The notes: a model not told the origin generated them from the letters alone. 64,000 nucleotides of DNA from CAWJPW01 sp963844845 (GCA_963844845.1 CAWJPW010000011.1:248001-312000), one strand, 5' to 3'; shown: positions 41,479 to 49,760, counted from the first letter of the stretch. Made by a program: numbers and translations.

Positions 41479-41949
41479 TCACTGGCGCACCACCCATCCG
41501 GACAGCGTGCCAGACTCCATGGTGTCCTTGAACAGGACCGTTGAACCGCTATCACGGGCCGCCGCGGTTCTCGCGCCCTTCACCAGACTCGTCTTCCCAG
41601 CAGTCGCCACCCGCTGGCCTCTCGCCGAGCCGACGGAGTGGCCCTGCTCTGCGAGCGAGTGCCACACGACGCCCGCACCGGCCGCTACTACCAGCACCGC
41701 GGCGAGGCCCAGAGCCGCCGCGCGCAACCGAAGCCGCGGCGGGCGGAAAGCCGCAAGTCCAGCGGCGACCCCGACGGCGACCTCGTGCTCAGCATCGAGC
41801 TCGCTCGCCCACCAGGCGGCGCAGGTCGGGCACCTCGAGCTCGCCCCCTCGGCATCCACCGCCGCCGCGTCGTCCAGCAGCCCACGCGCGAGGTCGAGGA
41901 CCAGATCGCCGTGGGTAGGGCAGCAGGGGGTGTGGGACAGATTGCTCAT
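41479..41949 (-). CDS. Anti-sigma factor with periplasmic ESG-W tail
   Basis: About 156 residues (ATG 41949; a GTG at 41967 is possible, neither has a clear RBS). The N-terminal cytoplasmic part has C-C-P-T-H...A-R-G-L-L-D-D and R-C-P-T-C-A-A-W-W, a zinc-binding anti-sigma-like module whose usual His before the C-x-x-C is not conserved. One membrane helix follows (about 78-100: A-A-L-G-L-A-A-V-L-V-V-A-A). The remaining roughly 55 residues are periplasmic and end L-F-K-D-T-M-E-S-G-T-L-S-G-W-V-V-R-Q. It sits 53 bases downstream of the ECF sigma gene, the standard order for a sigma/anti-sigma pair, so it probably holds that sigma factor at the membrane. The ESG-W ending is unusual for an anti-sigma protein. 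Confidence 0.78.
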   Translation of the reverse strand: MSNLSHTPCCPTHGDLVLDLARGLLDDAAAVDAEGASSRCPTCAAWWASELDAEHEVAVGVAAGLAAFRPPRLRLRAAALGLAAVLVVAAGAGVVWHSLAEQGHSVGSARGQRVATAGKTSLVKGARTAAARDSGSTVLFKDTMESGTLSGWVVRQ

Positions 41950-42002
41950 CTGCCAGTAAGGACGCACGCCGACGCGAAAGGTAACGCGACCCTCTTCGAA
42001 AA

Positions 42003-42572
42003 TCAGGAGGACGGCTCGGTGCGCAGCTCATCCAGGCGGCGGCGCAGGCGCTGGCGGGCGCGGGAGAGGCGCATCTTGAGAGCTGCATGGCTGAGCCCCA
42101 TCCGCTCGGCCAGCTCGTCCACCGAGGCACCTCCGGCGCGCGCCACCAGCAGCTCCACAACCTCCTGCTCCTCGCTCCCCAGCGCCGCCAGCATGAGTCG
42201 GAGCTCGGAGACCCGCTCCACTCGCTGATGCGGGTCGTCATCGGTCTCGAGGGTGAGCGCCTCCTCCAGTGCAGCCTCACGCCGCGCTGCAAGCCGGCGC
42301 AGGTGGTCCCGGGCCGCGTTGGCGGCGACCCGCCGCAACCACCCCGAGAAGGCCGCCGGCTCGCGCAGGCGATCGAGGTTCTGCCATACCCGAAGCGCCA
42401 CGTCCTGCGCGAGGTCGAAGGCGGTGTCGCGCGAACGCACGCCGCAGGCCGCCAGGGTCGAGGCGACGACCTTCCGATGAGCCTCCATGAGCTCGCGGAA
42501 GGCCGTCTGGTCGCCGCGCCGGGCACGGGCAACCAGCAGGGGCAGGTCCTGACGTGGGATTCCGACGGACAT
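42003..42572 (-). CDS. ECF RNA polymerase sigma factor
   Basis: 189 residues from ATG 42572. Sigma region 2 is visible (F-R-E-L-M-E-A-H-R-K-V-V, F-D-L-A-Q-D-V-A-L-R-V-W-Q-N-L, F-S-G-W-L-R-R-V-A-A-N), then a charged linker and region 4 (L-G-S-E-E-Q-E-V-V-E-L, G-A-S-V-D-E-L-A-E-R-M-G-L-S-H-A-A-L-K-M-R-L-S-R-A-R-Q-R-L). Regions 1 and 3 are absent, as in ECF sigma factors. The downstream gene encodes its likely anti-sigma factor. The metalloprotease gene is divergent, 221 bases away, and a CCTAGGAT sequence occurs twice in between, so the sigma may control both itself and the protease (inference). Confidence 0.92.
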   Translation of the reverse strand: MSVGIPRQDLPLLVARARRGDQTAFRELMEAHRKVVASTLAACGVRSRDTAFDLAQDVALRVWQNLDRLREPAAFSGWLRRVAANAARDHLRRLAARREAALEEALTLETDDDPHQRVERVSELRLMLAALGSEEQEVVELLVARAGGASVDELAERMGLSHAALKMRLSRARQRLRRRLDELRTEPSS

Positions 42573-42793
42573 CACCCTAGGATACCTTGGCGCGCCTTCC
42601 AACAATCGACCGAGACGACGTTGGTTGCCATATTCCGACTGTGCGCCGGATCACACCTAATCCTAGGATTTCGGCACAAATGCGACGCAATCACCCCTGT
42701 GCCCCCGCGGCTGTTGCGCGAGCTTCATCCGGGCACTAGGCTGGGCGGCAACTGTGGACTGAGGGCTCGCCCCGGCACACCATGGAGAACCTA
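42573..42793. promoter_or_regulatory. Divergent control region between ECF sigma and metalloprotease genes
   Basis: CCTAGGAT occurs at 42576-42583 and 42662-42669, the second inside a 12-bp perfect palindrome (aatcctaggatt, 42659-42670). The first copy lies against the sigma start codon and the second about midway, so they could be operators or the -10 part of an ECF-type promoter. The stretch 42630-42680 is less GC-rich than its surroundings. No -35 can be named with confidence. Confidence 0.4.
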
Positions 42794-44212
42794 ATGACCT
42801 CGAACCCTCCGATGCTTCGCCGAGCTGGCTGCATGCTGCTGGCTGCTGCCTGCTGCTTGGTTTCCGGAACCGCCGCGGGCACCGGCCGCGGCGCGCACCT
42901 GGCGGCCTCGTCGCCCTCGCTGCCTGCGACCCTGCAGACGCTTCCGCTGGCGACGGAGGCTCTCGTCGACGGCGTCAGACTGCCGTTCGGCAACGGCTCC
43001 GCCGCCCTGCACCTCGAGCGCTTCGACGTCTTCACCCCCGACGCGACGATCGTCATCCACGGTGCTGATGGCGAGGCACACCAGGCCGCTCCACATCCCG
43101 TCATGTACCGTGGGTCCGTCGAGGGTGAGCCCGGTAGCGTGGTGTTCCTCACCGCCCCGGCCGATGGCCCGGTCGAGGGCTTTGCCAGGACCGCCGGCCG
43201 CCTCCTCCGCCTCACCGACGCCGTCGACGGAAGGCTCGAGCTGCGCGACGAGCTCTCCCGCGAGATGGCCGTGGCACGACCATTCACGTGCGGCACCGAG
43301 ACGCTGCCACCGGTGCCGGCATCCGCAGCCGAGATCCCCGACGCCGCGGCCCAGGGCGCCACCTCTGCGGCCTCCGGCTCCTGGTACGGCGTCGAGGTGG
43401 CGGTAGAGACCGACTACGAGTTCTACGCCAAGTTCCCAAACGTGGGCAGCGCCACCAGCTACGTGGCAGTGCTCTTCGGCGGCGCCGCCGCCATCTACCG
43501 CGCCGACCTGGACACCAACCTGGTGGTCAACTCCCTCTCCCTTTGGACGGGAGGCGCCGGCAGCGATCCCTGGACCTACACCGACAGCTGCCGCGCTCTC
43601 GCCGACCTGGGCAACTACTGGCACACCAACCACCCGATGGTCAACCTGCCACGTGACACCGTGCACCTTCTCAGCGGCAAGAGCCTGGGCGGCGGCATCG
43701 CCTGGGTCGGCGTGCTGGCCGCGGGCGACCACTCCCAGACCATCAACTGCGGCGGGAGCAGCATTGCCACCTACTCCGGGGGTTACGGCATGGTGGGGAG
43801 CATCGCCGGCAACTACTACCCATCCAACGTCAACCCGGTGTGGGACATCATCGCCGTGAGCCACGAGATCGGCCACAACTTCAACTCGCCGCACACCCAT
43901 TGCTACAACGGGATCGGGGGCACCGAGCCGGTGGACACGTGCTACTCGGGGGAGCCGGGATGCTACGCGGGCCCGACGTCAGTGCCCACCGGCGGCGGCT
44001 CCATCATGAGCTACTGTCACCTGAAGGCCGGCGGCTACAACAACATCAACCTCAGCTTCGGCGCACCGGGGCTGTACGGGACCAACAGCGAGCGCGTACC
44101 CGAGCGAATGCGCGCCAAGGTGGACGCCGTGCACAGCAGCCTCACGTCCACCATCTTCTGGGACGGCTTCGAGAGCGAAGGAACGTACTTCTGGTCGACG
44201 GCGGCGCCGTAG
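42794..44212 (+). CDS. Secreted M12B-like zinc metalloprotease with ESG-W tail
   Basis: 472 residues from ATG 42794 (GGAG 6 bases upstream); ATG 42782 overlaps that RBS. A signal peptide leads into a propeptide with F-T-C-G-T at Cys166, a possible cysteine switch that keeps the enzyme latent. The catalytic domain has H-E-I-G-H-N-F-N-S-P-H (H357, E358, H361, H367), the metzincin layout with Asn replacing the usual Gly, followed by a met-turn region S-I-M-S-Y-C. It resembles reprolysin-like bacterial proteases. The C-terminus is S-T-I-F-W-D-G-F-E-S-E-G-T-Y-F-W-S, the canonical ESG-W tail. It is divergent from the ECF sigma gene and is a good candidate for its regulon. Confidence 0.88.
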   Translation: MTSNPPMLRRAGCMLLAAACCLVSGTAAGTGRGAHLAASSPSLPATLQTLPLATEALVDGVRLPFGNGSAALHLERFDVFTPDATIVIHGADGEAHQAAPHPVMYRGSVEGEPGSVVFLTAPADGPVEGFARTAGRLLRLTDAVDGRLELRDELSREMAVARPFTCGTETLPPVPASAAEIPDAAAQGATSAASGSWYGVEVAVETDYEFYAKFPNVGSATSYVAVLFGGAAAIYRADLDTNLVVNSLSLWTGGAGSDPWTYTDSCRALADLGNYWHTNHPMVNLPRDTVHLLSGKSLGGGIAWVGVLAAGDHSQTINCGGSSIATYSGGYGMVGSIAGNYYPSNVNPVWDIIAVSHEIGHNFNSPHTHCYNGIGGTEPVDTCYSGEPGCYAGPTSVPTGGGSIMSYCHLKAGGYNNINLSFGAPGLYGTNSERVPERMRAKVDAVHSSLTSTIFWDGFESEGTYFWSTAAP

Positions 44213-44366
44213 AGAGAGTGAGGAGCGACGGGGGCGGCCTGTTCTTTCGTGGCGCACAGAGAAGAACCTCTTCAGCCTCCTGACCCGCTCACCAAGCTTT
44301 ACGCCAAGCACGAGACGCGCAACGCCGACCTTCCACGATCGGCCGGGGTGACGCTACCATGTCATC

Positions 44367-45125
44367 ATGGACCTCTACCAACTGGTGGCCGAGCTCGACG
44401 AGACGCTGGACGCCGAGGACGTCCCCGACTACTGCCCCAACGGCCTCCAGGTGGAGGGCCGCCCCGAGGTGAGGCGGGTGGTCACCGCGGTCTCGGCCTC
44501 GCGCGCCCTCTTCCTGCGCGCGGTCGACCGGGAGGCTGACCTGGTGCTGGTGCACCACGGAATCCTGTGGAACGGCAGCGAGCCGCCGCGCCTGGTTGGC
44601 TCCTTCCGCGAGCGGGTGCGGCTGCTGCTCGACAACGACCTCTCGCTGGTGGCCTACCACCTGCCTCTCGACCGCCATCCCTCCCTCGGCAACGCCGCCC
44701 AGCTTGCGCGCCGGCTGGGGCTGGAGGAGCTCGAGCCGTTTGGCGAGCACCACGGCCTATCGGTTGGGGTGTGCGGGGTCTTCCCCTCCCCCATCCCCGC
44801 CGAGGAGCTTTTCGAGGCGGTGGCGCTGGCCTGCCAGCGTGAGCCCCAGGTCTTCGGCGGCAGCCGCCACTTGGTATCGTCGGTGGGAATCGTCACCGGG
44901 GCCGCCCAGCGCGACTACCACGAGGCGGTCACTGCGGGGCTCGATGCCTTCATCACCGGCGAAGTCAGCGAGTGGGTGATGCAGCAGGCGGCCGAGGACG
45001 GTGTGCACTACGTCGGCGCCGGCCATTACGCCACCGAGCGCTTCGGAGTGCAGGCCCTGGGCCGGCTGCTCGCGGAGCGCTGGGGGCTCGAGGTGGAGTA
45101 CATCGACCTGCCGAACCCGGTGTAA
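44367..45125 (+). CDS. Nif3/DUF34-family metal-binding protein
   Basis: A 252-residue member of the Nif3-like dinuclear-metal family, widely conserved and often annotated as GTP cyclohydrolase I type 2, though that activity is not established for the family. Metal ligands are visible in D-L-V-L-V-H-H-G-I-L-W (two His), V-A-Y-H-L-P-L-D, and the C-terminal G-A-G-H-Y-A-T-E-R (His and Glu). Residues Y-C-P-N-G-L-Q-V-E-G near the start are a family signature. It is cytoplasmic and normally a hexamer. The ATG at 44367 opens a plus-strand set with the nuclease gene 37 bases downstream. Confidence 0.92.
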   Translation: MDLYQLVAELDETLDAEDVPDYCPNGLQVEGRPEVRRVVTAVSASRALFLRAVDREADLVLVHHGILWNGSEPPRLVGSFRERVRLLLDNDLSLVAYHLPLDRHPSLGNAAQLARRLGLEELEPFGEHHGLSVGVCGVFPSPIPAEELFEAVALACQREPQVFGGSRHLVSSVGIVTGAAQRDYHEAVTAGLDAFITGEVSEWVMQQAAEDGVHYVGAGHYATERFGVQALGRLLAERWGLEVEYIDLPNPV

Positions 45126-45162
45126 GCCTCGCGCGACCTCGCGGTCCCGCTACAATCCCCTG

Positions 45163-46008
45163 ATGGTCCCTCCCACCGCCCGCCGACCCACCCCGTCAAA
45201 CCTCTTCTCGTTCTCGCGCCTCAAGACCTTCGACCAGTGCCCGCGCCGCTACCACTTCCGCTACGTCGAAGGGCTCGCCGAGGCCTTCCGCTCCATCGAG
45301 TCCCACCTCGGGACCACTGTCCACGCGGTGCTGGAGTGGCTCTACCGCACGCGCGACGAGCATGCCGATCCCACCCCCGAGGCCATGCTCGCCGAGTTCG
45401 CCCGCAGCTGGGACGAGGGGCTCGGCTCCGATGTGGCGGTGGTGCGGCTGAGTGACGACCCCCTCTCCTATCACGCCATTGGCCGGGAGATGCTGACCGG
45501 CTTCTATCAGGGCGTCTTCCGACGAGACCGCTCGCGTACCGTGGCGCTGGAGCAGCGCCTCTCCATGCGGCTGTCCGAGGGCATCACCTTCACCGGCTTC
45601 GCCGACCGGGTGGGGCGCACCGCAGCCGGACGCCTCTTCGTGGTGGACTACAAGACCTCGCGTACCGAGGGCAACGCCTCCGACTTCTCCGAGGGGCTCC
45701 AGGCGCCCCTCTACGCCGCCTGCCTCCTCGACCGCCACGGTGACGAGGAGGCGCTCGCCGGCTACCACTACCTGCGCCACGGCTCGACGCGATGGAGCGC
45801 GGTGCGGGCGCGGGAAGGAAGCGACCTGTGGCGGCGGTTCACCGTACAGGCGGAGGAGGCCCTCGCTGCCCGCGACTTCCCCGCCCGCCCCGGGGCGCTG
45901 TGCGCGTGGTGCGGCTTCAATCAGCGGTGCCCCGAGGCCCAGGTACCGCAGGCGCTGTCAGGTGGGCTCGAGCACGCCCGCAACGGGGGCGACTCCGACT
46001 CCGTATGA
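45163..46008 (+). CDS. RecB/Cas4-like PD-(D/E)XK nuclease with probable Fe-S cluster
   Basis: A 281-residue nuclease of the PD-(D/E)XK family. Start ATG 45163. The N-terminus has F-S-F-S-R-L-K-T-F-D-Q-C-P-R-R-Y (first Cys), the core G-F-A-D-R-V and L-F-V-V-D-Y-K-T-S (catalytic D-x-K), then Q-A-P-L-Y-A-A. The C-terminus has A-L-C-A-W-C-G-F-N-Q-R-C-P-E. The one N-terminal and three C-terminal Cys match the 4Fe-4S layout of AddB and Cas4 nucleases. No CRISPR or recombination genes are adjacent, so it is best seen as a stand-alone DNA-repair-type exonuclease. Confidence 0.9.
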   Translation: MVPPTARRPTPSNLFSFSRLKTFDQCPRRYHFRYVEGLAEAFRSIESHLGTTVHAVLEWLYRTRDEHADPTPEAMLAEFARSWDEGLGSDVAVVRLSDDPLSYHAIGREMLTGFYQGVFRRDRSRTVALEQRLSMRLSEGITFTGFADRVGRTAAGRLFVVDYKTSRTEGNASDFSEGLQAPLYAACLLDRHGDEEALAGYHYLRHGSTRWSAVRAREGSDLWRRFTVQAEEALAARDFPARPGALCAWCGFNQRCPEAQVPQALSGGLEHARNGGDSDSV

Positions 46009-46028
46009 TGAACGACACGGGAGGCACA

Positions 46029-46856
46029 ATGACCAAGAACCCAGCCAAGCTCGCCGCCCTCGCGCTGATCGTAGCCACAGCCACCTGGCCGGCCGTCGGA
46101 GCCGCTCAGAGCATCAGCGCCGAGAAGACGAACAAGGCCTCCGAGGCGTCGGCCCAGACCACCGCCACCCAGAACACCGGTGCGCAGGCCAGCCTGGAGA
46201 CCCAGCGTGACCTCGCCGCCTGGCGCCCGAACCAGGCCCGGCCCCAGCTGGAGAGCCAGAAGGCCGCCTCATCCTCCGCCGTGTCCCTGCGCACCGCGTG
46301 GGGCATCCTGCAGGCCGAGGAGGGCGCACCCACGAAGGCGCTGGAGACCCTCACCGCAGCAGCGAACCTCGACTCCGCAGCAGCCGCACCCGCTTTCGAA
46401 AAAGGCGAGGTCCTCTATCAGCTCGACCGCATGGGCGATGCGCAGGCGGCGTGGAAGTCGGCACGGGACAAGGCCCAGGCGGAGGTCAAGGCTCGCCCCG
46501 ACGACGCCCGCGCGCTCTACTACCTCGGTGCCGCAAGCGTCCGCGTCAAGGACTTCGGCGCGGCGCGGGATGCCCTCAACAAGGCGTTGGCCAAGGGCGC
46601 CGACCCGGTCCTGGTGCACTACCAGCTGGGGCTGTCGTGGGCCTTCGCGGGCAAGTGGCAGGAGGCGGTGGACGAGCTCTCCCGCACCGTGGAGATCGAC
46701 TCGGGCTTCGCCCACGCCTACTACTACCGCGGGCTCTGCAACGACAAGCTCGGGCGCAAGGACAAGATGCTCAACGACTTCAACCGGTTCGTCACGCTCG
46801 CCCCCACCGCCCCCGAGGCGGCGAGGGTGAAGTCGATCCTCGCCGCCGTCGGCTGA
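46029..46856 (+). CDS. Secreted or periplasmic TPR-repeat protein
   Basis: 275 residues from ATG 46029, preceded by GGGAGG; the longer frame upstream is antisense noise. Signal peptide cleaves near V-G-A-A-Q. The region to about 90 is Gln/Thr/Ala-rich and low complexity. Then come about five tetratricopeptide units: S-L-R-T-A-W-G-I-L-Q-A-E-E-G, A-F-E-K-G-E-V-L-Y-Q-L-D-R-M-G, A-L-Y-Y-L-G-A-A-S-V-R, L-V-H-Y-Q-L-G-L-S-W-A-F-A-G-K-W-Q-E-A, and A-Y-Y-Y-R-G-L-C-N-D-K-L-G-R-K-D. A scaffold for envelope protein complexes is likely; partners are unknown. Confidence 0.85.
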   Translation: MTKNPAKLAALALIVATATWPAVGAAQSISAEKTNKASEASAQTTATQNTGAQASLETQRDLAAWRPNQARPQLESQKAASSSAVSLRTAWGILQAEEGAPTKALETLTAAANLDSAAAAPAFEKGEVLYQLDRMGDAQAAWKSARDKAQAEVKARPDDARALYYLGAASVRVKDFGAARDALNKALAKGADPVLVHYQLGLSWAFAGKWQEAVDELSRTVEIDSGFAHAYYYRGLCNDKLGRKDKMLNDFNRFVTLAPTAPEAARVKSILAAVG

Positions 46857-46862
46857 CGAGAA

Positions 46863-47630
46863 TCACAGCGGCTCGATCGTCACCGCGTCGCCGCGGCCAA
46901 CCCCCAGCGCCGCCGCGGCCGAGCCGCCGTTGACCGAGACCTCGAGAAGCCCCGCTGAGCCTTCCAGCAGCACCGGGTCGTCACCGGTGGCCTCGCCGTA
47001 GGTGTGCACCCGCCGCGTGAGCGTCCGCACCCCGAGCGTCACGCGCGCCGCCGCCGGCACCCAGCCGGCGGGTACGTTGGTGACGACGTTACCGAAGCGG
47101 TCCACGTGCAGCACCGCCCCACGGATGCTTGCGCCCTCGCGCCCCGGCTCTGGCAGCGGCGACGGGATCAGCGATCGTGGGTCCAGGGAGGGTCCCAGGC
47201 CCTCCGGCGCCTCGCCCCGCGCCAGACGGGCCGCCGCCGGGGCGAAAAGGTCACGGCCGTGGAAGGTCACGGACGGCGCCAAGATACCCATGCGGCCGGC
47301 ATCCAGCATCACCGCCTCGTCGGCGCCCCCGGCTGCCGCGGCCAGCCCGTTGTCGGGCGCCACCAGCCAGCGTTCGCCGCGCCGCACCGCCACCGCGCGA
47401 CGAGCGGTGCCGACGCCGGGGTCCACCACCGCCAGGACCACCGCATCCTCCGGCAGGTAGGGCCAGGCCATCCGCACGAAGTAGCAGCCGGCCCACACGT
47501 CACCGGGAGGCACCGCATGGGTGAGGTCCGAACGCGGCGCCGCCGGCGCCTCGCCCATGAGCACCGCGTGCATCATCCCGGCGTAGTGGTCGTCGAGCCC
47601 GAAGTCCGAGAGCAGGTGGACGGGCCTCAC
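46863..47630 (-). CDS. SAM hydrolase / SAM hydroxide adenosyltransferase (DUF62)
   Basis: A 255-residue enzyme of the chlorinase/fluorinase fold (DUF62), whose ordinary members cleave S-adenosylmethionine to adenosine and methionine. GTG 47630 overlaps the TGA of the next gene upstream. Motifs are D-F-G-L-D-D-H-Y-A-G (5'-end SAM site), H-A-V-P-P-G-D-V, A-V-V-D-P-G-V-G-T and A-P-D-N-G-L. The C-terminal domain has H-V-D-R-F-G-N-V-V-T-N, usual in the hydroxide adenosyltransferases. I see no sign of the halide-site loop of true halogenases. It ends just short of the convergent TPR gene. Confidence 0.9.
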   Translation of the reverse strand: MRPVHLLSDFGLDDHYAGMMHAVLMGEAPAAPRSDLTHAVPPGDVWAGCYFVRMAWPYLPEDAVVLAVVDPGVGTARRAVAVRRGERWLVAPDNGLAAAAGGADEAVMLDAGRMGILAPSVTFHGRDLFAPAAARLARGEAPEGLGPSLDPRSLIPSPLPEPGREGASIRGAVLHVDRFGNVVTNVPAGWVPAAARVTLGVRTLTRRVHTYGEATGDDPVLLEGSAGLLEVSVNGGSAAAALGVGRGDAVTIEPL

Positions 47631-48199
47631 TGCCGTAGGTGGAGACTGATGTGCCCCGGGTGGATGAAGCTCTGGTCGGTGAGGCGGCGGGCCATGGCGA
47701 TGACTCCTGCCACCGGGCCCACGTAGCGTCCCTCGCCGCGGCTGATGAAGTCGTGGACCGGCGAGTACAGCTCGACGCCCTTGGCGTCGTCGTTCTTCTC
47801 CTCGGTTGGCTCGTAGGCCTCGAGGCGGACCCCGTCCGGAAGCTCGTCCTCCACGGCGCTCCGCACCGCGCGCGCCTCCTCGCGTGAGTAGCACTCGAAC
47901 TGTACCGGTAGCTCGGCGTACTCGATCGCCCGCGGCTCGTCCGCCTCCAGCTGCACGGTGGGCGCGTCGTCGAGCTCCCGGATGAGCGCCTCGGCCGGCC
48001 CACGGGGGAGGATGACGTGGGTGTCGTGGCTCAGGCGGTCGCGTAGGCGTTCGAGAAAGCTCTCCAGGCCCACGTGCTCACGCCCGGCGAACCACACCGA
48101 CCCCTCGGCCCTCGTACCTCGCCAGAAGCCCTCCACGAACGCCACCGCCCGGTCTTCAGGGCCGTGCAGCACCAGCTCCACGTACTCCATCTCGCTCAT
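47627..48199 (-). CDS. Conserved hypothetical protein coupled to the SAM hydrolase
   Basis: 190 residues from ATG 48199, with GGAGGG about 6 bases upstream (a GTG at 48205 is also in frame). It is acidic, without a signal or membrane segment. The middle has V-E-L-V-L-H-G-P-E-D-R-A-V-A-F-V-E-G-F and the end has V-G-P-V-A-G-V-I-A-M-A-R-R-L-T-D-Q-S-F-I-H-P-G. Strand-helix alternation suggests a compact alpha/beta fold with two similar halves. I do not recognise a family. The 4-base overlap with the SAM hydrolase gene points to co-translation. Confidence 0.65.
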   Translation of the reverse strand: MSEMEYVELVLHGPEDRAVAFVEGFWRGTRAEGSVWFAGREHVGLESFLERLRDRLSHDTHVILPRGPAEALIRELDDAPTVQLEADEPRAIEYAELPVQFECYSREEARAVRSAVEDELPDGVRLEAYEPTEEKNDDAKGVELYSPVHDFISRGEGRYVGPVAGVIAMARRLTDQSFIHPGHISLHLRQ

Positions 48200-48235
48200 C
48201 GCCACCCTCCTCGCCGGCCGCCGCCCACCAACACC

Positions 48236-49684
48236 TCAGCTTCCGAAGAAGACCACCGTGACCAACAGGAACACGGGGATCAGGATGGGCAGCGAGTACT
48301 TGAAAATGTAACCGAAGAAGCTCGGCATCTCCACACCGTTCTCCTCGGCGATGGACTTCACCATGAAGTTGGGCGCGTTGCCGATGTAGGTGTTGGCGCC
48401 CATGTACACCGCACCGGTGGAGATGGCCCGCAGGAAGTGCTCGTGCTGGGAGATGAGGGCGTGGATCGCCTCACGCTCCTCCATGCCGGGGAAGAAGCGC
48501 CCCAGCGCGGTGTTGAGGAACGTCAGGTAGGTGGGCGCGTTGTCCAAGAAGGACGAAAGCCCGCCGGTGATCCAGAAGTAGTGGGCAGGATCGCGCACCG
48601 CGTCGATGAGATGTGCCAGCACGCCGTGCTCGCCGGCCCGCAGGATCGCCAGCGCCGGCACGATGGTCATGAAGATCCCGGCGAAGAGGTACGCCACCTC
48701 CTGGATGGGGAACCAGGTGAAGGCGTTGTCCTCGCGGATCTTCTTGCTGGTGGTCACCATCGAGAGCACTCCCATGAGCACCAGGAACCCGTCACGCAAG
48801 AGGTTCTGGATCTGCTGGTGGACGCCGAGGAGGTTCACCTCGCCCAGGTGCACCGTGCCCGAGAACAGCACTCCAGCGAGGATGCCGACGAGGAAGATCA
48901 GGTTGTGCAGTCCGTCGATGCGCAGCTTCTCGCCGATCCCATCTGCCGGCTGCCGCGCCGCCTCGGTCTCGCGTCGCCAGAACCAGGTGTCGAGGGCCAG
49001 GTAGATGAGCAGCAGCAGCACCGCCACCACGAGGGTCTCGGGAATCAGCTCGAAGGTCCAGAAGAACGGCACCCCGTGCAGGAAGCCGAGGAACAGGGGC
49101 GGGTCGCCCAGCGGCGTCAGGGAGCCGCCCACGTTGGCCACCAGGAAGATGAAGAAGACGATGGTGTGGACCTTATGGGCGCGGCGGGCGTTGGCCCGGA
49201 TCACCGGCCGGATCAACAGCATGGCGGCGCCGGTCGTGCCCACCCACGACGCGATGAGCGTGCCGATCAGAAGGAACACCGCGTTGAGACCCGGCGTACC
49301 GTTGAACGAACCGCGGATGAGGATCCCCCCGGCCACAGTGAACAGCGCCCACAGCAGGATGATGAAGGGGATGTAGTCGACGACGTAGATGTGGAGGATC
49401 TCGTGCACCGCCACGTGGCCGTGGGCGATGACGAACGGCACCGCAAAGGCCAGCGCCCAGAATGCCGACACCTTGCCGAAGTGGTGGTGCCAGAACTCCG
49501 GCGCCACCAGCGGAAACACCGCGATCGAGAGGAGGATCCCGGCGAAGGGGATGATCGACCACAGCGGTAGGATGGAACCCAGCTCGGCAGCGCCGGCACC
49601 CGGCTCGGCGGCCCGCGCGAGGGCCGGCGTCAGTAACACGACGAGAGCGGCAAGGGCTCCGGGAAACAGGCGGCCAAGACGCAT
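48236..49684 (-). CDS. NhaD/ArsB-type sodium:proton antiporter-like transporter
   Basis: A 482-residue polytopic inner-membrane protein with a cleavable-looking first hydrophobic segment (A-L-A-R-A-A-E) and about 11 further helices. Diagnostic stretches include G-T-T-G-A-A-M-L-L-I-R-P, G-S-L-T-P-L-G-D-P-P-L-F-L-G-F-L, and S-S-F-L-D-N-A-P-T-Y-L-T-F, the ion-transporter superfamily motifs of NhaD and related antiporters. H-F-G-K-V and G-N-A-P-N-F-M-V-K-S-I complete the pattern. The usual role is Na+/H+ exchange for pH or salt balance. Divergent from the metal exporter-like gene, with about 76 bases between. Confidence 0.85.
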   Translation of the reverse strand: MRLGRLFPGALAALVVLLTPALARAAEPGAGAAELGSILPLWSIIPFAGILLSIAVFPLVAPEFWHHHFGKVSAFWALAFAVPFVIAHGHVAVHEILHIYVVDYIPFIILLWALFTVAGGILIRGSFNGTPGLNAVFLLIGTLIASWVGTTGAAMLLIRPVIRANARRAHKVHTIVFFIFLVANVGGSLTPLGDPPLFLGFLHGVPFFWTFELIPETLVVAVLLLLIYLALDTWFWRRETEAARQPADGIGEKLRIDGLHNLIFLVGILAGVLFSGTVHLGEVNLLGVHQQIQNLLRDGFLVLMGVLSMVTTSKKIREDNAFTWFPIQEVAYLFAGIFMTIVPALAILRAGEHGVLAHLIDAVRDPAHYFWITGGLSSFLDNAPTYLTFLNTALGRFFPGMEEREAIHALISQHEHFLRAISTGAVYMGANTYIGNAPNFMVKSIAEENGVEMPSFFGYIFKYSLPILIPVFLLVTVVFFGS

Positions 49685-49760
49685 GACAGAGTCCCTCCTC
49701 CCCCACCCCCGGGGCGGGGCGCGGGTAGCATAGCATCCCCTCTGGTATCCTCGCGGCTAT

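Noticed and set aside
45163..46008. Cas4 of a CRISPR system
   Set aside because: No repeat-spacer array or other cas gene is in the window; the fold is shared with general repair nucleases.
46863..47630. A SAM-dependent halogenase
   Set aside because: The protein matches the common DUF62 SAM hydrolases and shows no halogenase-specific loop that I can identify.
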